Assembly (NCBI GenBank): GCA_015058015.1
Contig: SVDM01000003.1
Location: 124,001 to 188,000, forward strand
Reading direction: 5' to 3'
From: Lachnospiraceae bacterium
GTDB lineage: Bacteria > Bacillota > Clostridia > Lachnospirales > Lachnospiraceae
DNA length: 64,000 bases
The translations under genes were made by a program, and so were the position numbers. The notes below the pieces were generated by a model. That model saw nothing but the letters and a program-made list of their open reading frames with translations. It had not been told where the DNA came from and made no database searches. Position 1 is the first letter of the stretch; each line of letters starts with the position of its first letter. This document shows, one piece after another, positions 61,001 through 64,000 of this stretch.

Positions 61001-62280
61001 TAGCGAATCAATCCAAGTCCGTTATTAAACGTGGACACCCAGATATTCCCCTTGGAATCGCTAAAAATATGTCTTACCCTGGTCTTGCCGATATATTCCG
61101 TAAGCTTGTTGGTAAAGGCCCTGCCGTCTACACCTATGGCATAGAGAGCGCTGTCTGTACCAACGTATAGAGTATTGCCGTGACGGGCAGTGACATTTAC
61201 CACCTCATCGGGAATGCCTGCTAGCTCAGTGTAGTTGGCGAAACGGTTAGAGACTATCTTCATAACACCCTGTTTGGAGGATGCTACCCAGATATTGCCC
61301 TGATAGTCTGCCGCGGTCATCTCAATAGCTCCATCCATGGGCAAGTCTGTTATAAGGTGAAATTGCTGACTCTTATCCAGGTAGCCTATACCCTTTTCGG
61401 AAGAAACCCATACCCTGTCGCAGTCGTAGGACAGCCAATGGGTATTGGTCAGTGGCTCAACATTAATGGCCTTCATGTCCTCGGCTTTGTCTCCTAGTTT
61501 ACCGTAATATAAGGTGCCGGAATCGGTGCCGAAATAGAGCATGTCATGATTCTCCCTATCCCAAAGGATGGTGTTGACCACTCCAAGCCCTAATAATTTA
61601 CTGTCATATAATTCATCAATACCCTCCGTGCTAATGGAGCAGATTATGCCGGTTTTTGTCTGTGCGTAGATATGTCCGTCATTGTCACTTTCAAGCTTTA
61701 AGATACGTTCATTATTGATTCGTGCGTCATCAATGAGATGAAGATTTAAATCCTTGTCGACGTAAGATACACCTGCCGTGGAACCTATAAAGACATTGCC
61801 GTCTTTATCCTCTGCAAATGCCCTGATGGACGATGACGCCAGATTGCTTCCCTTCTGGAAATGTGTGGTTTTCTTTTTATCAAGTACTACGACACCGTTA
61901 TCGTTAGTTGCAACCCACAAGCGCTTTTGGCTGTCCTCGAAGATAAAACGACCATTGGTAAGTCCCTCTGATGCTGATAGTCTTTCAAAGTTAGAACCGT
62001 CGTAGCGAATGATTCCGCTGTATCCGCCAATCCACACGTAGCCGTCACTGCTTCCCATGACACAGTTAGCCTCAGATGTGGGCAAGCCGTTACTTGCATC
62101 GTAGATTTTTGCCATATATCCCATGCCCGATAACTGGCCCGTGATGGCGTATCCTCCTCCAATATGTTCTTTTTCATCGGATGCTTCTGTTGCTCCCACG
62201 CCTTGTACCGTGGTGCTTCCCGAAAGACTCAGCGCTATAATAAGAATAACTGCCATAGCCCATGTTTTGCACTTTTTCAT
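58051..62280 (-). CDS. Large hybrid two-component sensor (propeller - Y_Y_Y - HisKA - HATPase - REC - Hpt)
   Basis: 1409 residues from ATG 62280 (GGGGGA upstream; the ATG four codons earlier includes the site). Signal peptide (about 1-30), then two-component regulator propeller repeats (about 40-690, recurring G-x-x-W-I/V motifs such as GYVWIGGYSGIIRYDG), a Y_Y_Y-type strand domain (about 690-760), one membrane helix (about 767-790), HisKA (LANMSHEIRTPISTIMGM, His ~824), HATPase, REC (VLVVDDNKMN ~1086, VLLDHMMPGMDG) and Hpt (VHALKTSFRIIG ~1279). Hybrid sensors of this kind often detect oligosaccharides in Bacteroidetes; here no DNA-binding domain follows, so output goes through another regulator. 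Confidence 0.92.
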   Translation of the reverse strand: MKKCKTWAMAVILIIALSLSGSTTVQGVGATEASDEKEHIGGGYAITGQLSGMGYMAKIYDASNGLPTSEANCVMGSSDGYVWIGGYSGIIRYDGSNFERLSASEGLTNGRFIFEDSQKRLWVATNDNGVVVLDKKKTTHFQKGSNLASSSIRAFAEDKDGNVFIGSTAGVSYVDKDLNLHLIDDARINNERILKLESDNDGHIYAQTKTGIICSISTEGIDELYDSKLLGLGVVNTILWDRENHDMLYFGTDSGTLYYGKLGDKAEDMKAINVEPLTNTHWLSYDCDRVWVSSEKGIGYLDKSQQFHLITDLPMDGAIEMTAADYQGNIWVASSKQGVMKIVSNRFANYTELAGIPDEVVNVTARHGNTLYVGTDSALYAIGVDGRAFTNKLTEYIGKTRVRHIFSDSKGNIWVSTFNNGLGLIRYDSGENITAFTTENGMLSNEIRCAFEMKDGRIMVGSNGGLNIIKGDEIVRSVGSKDGIKNTVFLTICEGDNGEIYAGTDGDGLYIIKDDEIKTMGTKDGITSDVIMRIKKDEERGVYWLITSNSIQYIKGGRVVNITSFPYNNCFDIFPDKNNNLWVLSSGGIYSVNASEMLSGKVNNYRFYNMANGLTSVPIAHSYSHKDDDGNLYIAGQSGVSKVNMDYYFEREVSIRTDVSRIYYNDNEILPDELGTYVIPKDSGRMQICPAILDYSMSNPWIKVYLEGAEDAGITASRDKIGQLEYTGLAYGDYKFHIQVLDSKGEQILSDKVFHIKKEPKFFEMLSVKILIALFVAALVAFIVWRIMRSTVIRRQYVEIANAKAEAERANLAKSRFLANMSHEIRTPISTIMGMNEMILRENADGVPMSYFQAIVGYGNDINDAAEALLGIINDVLDISKIESGKMHLVEKEYNTEDMLHAIITMIKVRSDSKGLYFKLDIDKALPKVLYGDEGKIRQIILNLLTNAVKYTGEGGFTLKVKVEEKTREECSLRISVKDTGIGVKEEDMDKLFNAYERLDERQNSGIQGTGLGLDISRQFTELMGGRLWCESVYGHGSEFIFTLKQKIEDPEEIGEFNQEDEFNVVGPYVPKFTSPEAKVLVVDDNKMNLTVIKALLAPTKVQVTTAESGYECLELLKENEYHIVLLDHMMPGMDGVETLAEIRKTLPDLPVYALTANAAAGGEKYYTSVGFNGYLSKPIDTKEVEATIMKHLPEDIVEIPEPMEGFEGDMSLPENLEWVKAIDEIDIDEGIKNSGGGGAFEFSLKLFYDTIDNNSAVIEKAYNEEDYRLFTVKVHALKTSFRIIGCQDMAARCQKMENAGNDRDIDYIKDNTPKLIADYRAFTEKLAPIQKGGEVPAEDKEPVSPEDLKESYEAIRGAIPQMDYDTVEMVLDSLKDFALPKEDEELVAELSDRLAALDWEAMGRLMGE

Positions 62281-62321
62281 AAAATCCCCCATGATAACTA
62301 TCGTATTAAAACCTTATATAT

Positions 62322-62350
62322 AGATTAAACGAAAATAATTGTTTAGTCAA
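62322..62350 (-). promoter_or_regulatory. Promoter of the large hybrid sensor gene
   Basis: Minus strand TTGACT (62350-62345), 17-base spacer, TAATCT (62327-62322), about 42 bases before the start codon. The IS element ends 42 bases upstream of this promoter. Confidence 0.6.
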
Positions 62351-62428
62351 TTGGAAATATTGTTTGAAAACTCAAAGAAAGCACCCCGGGGTGATATGTA
62401 CCCAGAATCCTGGACACATATTTATGAA

Positions 62429-63229
62429 CTAGGCGGAACACATGGATGCTATCCTGTATTTTACAGGTGGCATCCATTTTGTTTTTGCCTGAATTCGTTT
62501 ATTGTTGTAGTAATCTATATATTCCTCAACCGCTATACTGAACTCTTCAAAGGATGAATACTCTTTTTCGTATCCATAATACATTTCGTTTTTCATTCTT
62601 CCAAAGAATGTTTCCATTATACAATTATCGTAACAATTACCTTTCCTTGACATAGATTGAATAATCCCATGCTTCTTTAACTCTTTTATATAATAAGCAT
62701 GCTGGTACTGCCAACCTTGATCAGAATGAAAGATTAACCCATTTACATTGGGGAATTTTTCAAATGCTTTTCCTAGCATTCTTTTAACTTGGTCTAAAGT
62801 TGGATGCAATGAAAGATCATAAGAAATGATCTCATTTGTGTTCATATCTAGAATAGGAGAAATATAACATTTGCCCCAGGAAAAGTTAAACTGTGATACA
62901 TCTGTAGTCCACTTCTGCAAAGGTGCTGTTGTTTTAAAGTCACGATTAATTACATTATCAGCAATCTTTCCTATTTCACCCTTATAAGAGTGATATTTCT
63001 CCTTAGGTCTTTTTCCGAATAAGCCTTCTTTATGCATGAGACGTTGTACACGTTTGTGGTTAACGTTAAAACCTCTGTTAACTAATTCCTGATGAACACG
63101 TCTAACACCATATCTACGTTTGTTTTGTTCAAAAACCGTCCTTATTTCATCAAGTAGTTCAATGTTTCTTTCTGCAACAACATCGGTTTTACTAATTTCA
63201 TAGTAGTAGGTGGACTTGGGTAAATGCAT
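62429..63229 (-). CDS. IS3-family transposase OrfB (DDE catalytic part)
   Basis: 266 residues. HTH_21-like start (MHLPKSTYYYEISK), then rve integrase core with the DDE triad: WTTDVSQFNF (first Asp), LIFHSDQGWQYQ (second Asp) and CIMETFFGRMKNEMYYG (Glu). Ends NNKRIQAKTKWMPPVKYR. The frame is -1 relative to OrfA and is open upstream of the ATG (EKAAIIKELREEGHQLKYLL), so OrfAB is probably made by -1 frameshifting at GCGAAAAAGC near 63290. Free OrfB from the ATG is also possible. Confidence 0.93.
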   Translation of the reverse strand: MHLPKSTYYYEISKTDVVAERNIELLDEIRTVFEQNKRRYGVRRVHQELVNRGFNVNHKRVQRLMHKEGLFGKRPKEKYHSYKGEIGKIADNVINRDFKTTAPLQKWTTDVSQFNFSWGKCYISPILDMNTNEIISYDLSLHPTLDQVKRMLGKAFEKFPNVNGLIFHSDQGWQYQHAYYIKELKKHGIIQSMSRKGNCYDNCIMETFFGRMKNEMYYGYEKEYSSFEEFSIAVEEYIDYYNNKRIQAKTKWMPPVKYRIASMCSA

Positions 63230-63246
63230 AGCTTTAAGAAGATACT

Positions 63247-63813
63247 TTAATTGGTGTCCTTCTTCTCGGAGTTCTTTGATGATTGCTGCTTTTTCGCCTT
63301 GAGTCGCGCAGCTTCCTTTTCTTCTCTCAAGGCGATCTCTTTTTTTATTACTTCGTTTTCTGTCTCCAGATATGCTGTTCGGGCTCTTAATCTAATTAAT
63401 TCTTCACGTTCAGATTCTGTGAGTTTTTCTGGATTTTGTGTTTTATTCATAGGGGGCTCCTTAGACGAGTGACGACCTCTTTTTGTATTCACTAATCCAT
63501 TATAACCATACAGTTTATATTTTCGCACCCATTGATATAGAGTTCCGCTATCCATACCGACTGGATAAGAGACCTCTCGAAGTGATTTACCAGATAATAC
63601 TTGAAGCACCAATTCAAGTTTTTCTTCTGGTGTCCATGCTTTCCAAGAGGTTTTAGGTTTCAATGCTTCAGGTCCGCAAGCTTCTTCGATATGATACCAT
63701 TGAATGATTTTCTTTCGGAAAACCTTTTCATTAACACCTGGGGGCGTGTCAGGCAAAACACCTTGTCGATATAATTCGACACATTTTCTTTTAAATTCGT
63801 ATGAATAGCGCAT
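63247..63813 (-). CDS. IS3-family transposase OrfA (helix-turn-helix)
   Basis: 188 residues. Two helix-turn-helix regions (YSYEFKRKCVELYRQGVLPD and KSLREVSYPVGMDSGTLYQWVRK, limited to their cores) and a C-terminal leucine-zipper/Lys-rich coil (LTESEREELIRLRARTAYLE). RBS AAGGAGG before the ATG, just inside the right inverted repeat. Binds the IS ends and fuses to OrfB by programmed frameshifting in this family. Confidence 0.92.
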   Translation of the reverse strand: MRYSYEFKRKCVELYRQGVLPDTPPGVNEKVFRKKIIQWYHIEEACGPEALKPKTSWKAWTPEEKLELVLQVLSGKSLREVSYPVGMDSGTLYQWVRKYKLYGYNGLVNTKRGRHSSKEPPMNKTQNPEKLTESEREELIRLRARTAYLETENEVIKKEIALREEKEAARLKAKKQQSSKNSEKKDTN

Positions 63814-63877
63814 AAAAAACCCTCCTTACTGGGTGTCCAGTAAAGAGGGTACATATCAGGGGAAGGGTGCTTTCCAT

Positions 63878-64000
63878 TTATCTGCCACGTCCCTTGAAAG
63901 AGCCGTTACTATTGTTTTGATCGGGTGGGGTTCCATTCATATCAGGTACGCTTCCGTCGGGGGGTGCCTGATTCGTGCCGCCCATGTTGCCTTTACCTCC
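63878..64000 (-). CDS. C-terminal fragment of a protein with a Gly/Pro/Asn-rich tail (partial)
   Basis: Minus-strand frame open from the right edge to the TAA at 63878-63880, 40 codons. Composition is Gly, Asn, Pro and Asp rich (GGTNQAPPDGSVPDMNG, then SNGSFKGRGR). Such low-complexity tails are seen on surface or secreted proteins. No domain is visible and the start is outside the window. Codon use is ordinary. The IS element lies in its terminator, four bases beyond the stop. Confidence 0.6.
   Translation of the reverse strand, partial: GGKGNMGGTNQAPPDGSVPDMNGTPPDQNNSNGSFKGRGR

Larger units (their letters stand above)
62392..63858 (-). mobile_element. IS3-family element (IS150-like), complete
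   Basis: About 1467 bp. Imperfect terminal inverted repeats share TGATATGTACCC, six variable bases and CTGGACAC (left end 62392 onward, right end reverse complement up to 63858). Two overlapping-phase orfs encode OrfA and OrfB. Flanked by GGGG on both sides (62388-62391, 63859-63862), consistent with a 3-4 bp target duplication. Both open reading frames and both ends are intact, so it should be mobile. Confidence 0.9.
62377..63874 (-). other. Terminator hairpin interrupted by the IS element
   Basis: GAAAGCACCC (62377-62386) and GGGTGCTTTC (63865-63874) are perfect complements on the two flanks. Removing the IS and one GGGG restores a ten-pair stem with a seven-base loop, followed on the minus strand by TTTGAGTTTT. 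That is the original terminator of the gene ending at 63878. Confidence 0.75.

Noticed and set aside
1..64000. CRISPR arrays, tRNA or rRNA genes, prophage
   Set aside because: No regularly spaced repeats, no cloverleaf-type sequences and no phage structural genes were seen on either strand by eye; the only mobile element is the IS3-family insertion.

Overview
The window looks like a chromosome segment of an anaerobic, low- to mid-GC Firmicute, most probably a gut or rumen Lachnospiraceae relative. The basis is strong GGAGG-type ribosome binding sites, consensus sigma-A promoters, plant-polysaccharide hydrolases (GH5, GH2), oxygen-sensitive (R)-2-hydroxyacyl-CoA dehydratase genes, a DUF3793/flavodoxin pair, an AmmeMemoRadiSam-type protein and many hybrid histidine kinases and GGDEF proteins. 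No rRNA, tRNA or CRISPR array was seen.

Layout. 1-4.5 kb: ABC-2 exporter (minus) divergent from a NarL-type two-component system. 4.5-11.4 kb: minus-strand block with flavin reductase, GH5 lipoprotein, zinc peptidase, membrane protein, hybrid kinase, RelA/SpoT-type synthetase, STAS protein and anti-sigma-type kinase. 11.6-17.1 kb: CmpB-type membrane protein, UroD-family protein, MFS transporter, divergent PucR-type regulator and YhhN protein. 17.1-24.5 kb: second hybrid kinase, an independently transcribed structured RNA, archaeal-type ThyA homologue, first copy of a covarying structured repeat, GH2 enzyme, Sfp-type PPTase and a membrane GGDEF protein. 24.5-32 kb: XRE regulator, two tandem paralogous GGDEF proteins, MBL hydrolase, small acidic protein and a PurF homologue lacking the N-terminal cysteine.

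32.1-42.1 kb is a coherent catabolic locus. A D-2-hydroxyacid dehydrogenase, FAD oxidoreductase and SLC13-type carrier (minus) are divergent from a LysR regulator and a four-gene dehydratase operon (two dehydratase subunits, class III CoA-transferase, ATP-dependent activator). Together they suggest uptake of an organic anion, reduction of a 2-oxoacid, CoA activation and radical dehydration to an enoyl-CoA.

42.1-47.8 kb is an accessory region under decay: the second copy of the structured repeat, lipoproteins with a triplicated domain, a lipoprotein split by TGA beside its intact paralogue, a VanZ protein, a flavodoxin that lost its FMN loop and a DUF3793 gene with an in-frame TGA. A HipBA module follows.

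49.4-52.1 kb encodes the most unusual protein: an AprA/FrdA-like flavoprotein fused to a DAPG-hydrolase (PhlG/phloretin-hydrolase-like) zinc domain, paired with a two-cluster ferredoxin. 52.3-58 kb holds DUF4125/DUF4037, a MEMO-AMMECR1 fusion, HD and SGNH hydrolases, and a CsoR-type repressor with an operator-promoter that points at no gene. 58-64 kb has a 1409-residue periplasmic-propeller hybrid kinase, an IS3/IS150-type element inserted in the loop of a terminator hairpin, and a truncated gene at the right edge.
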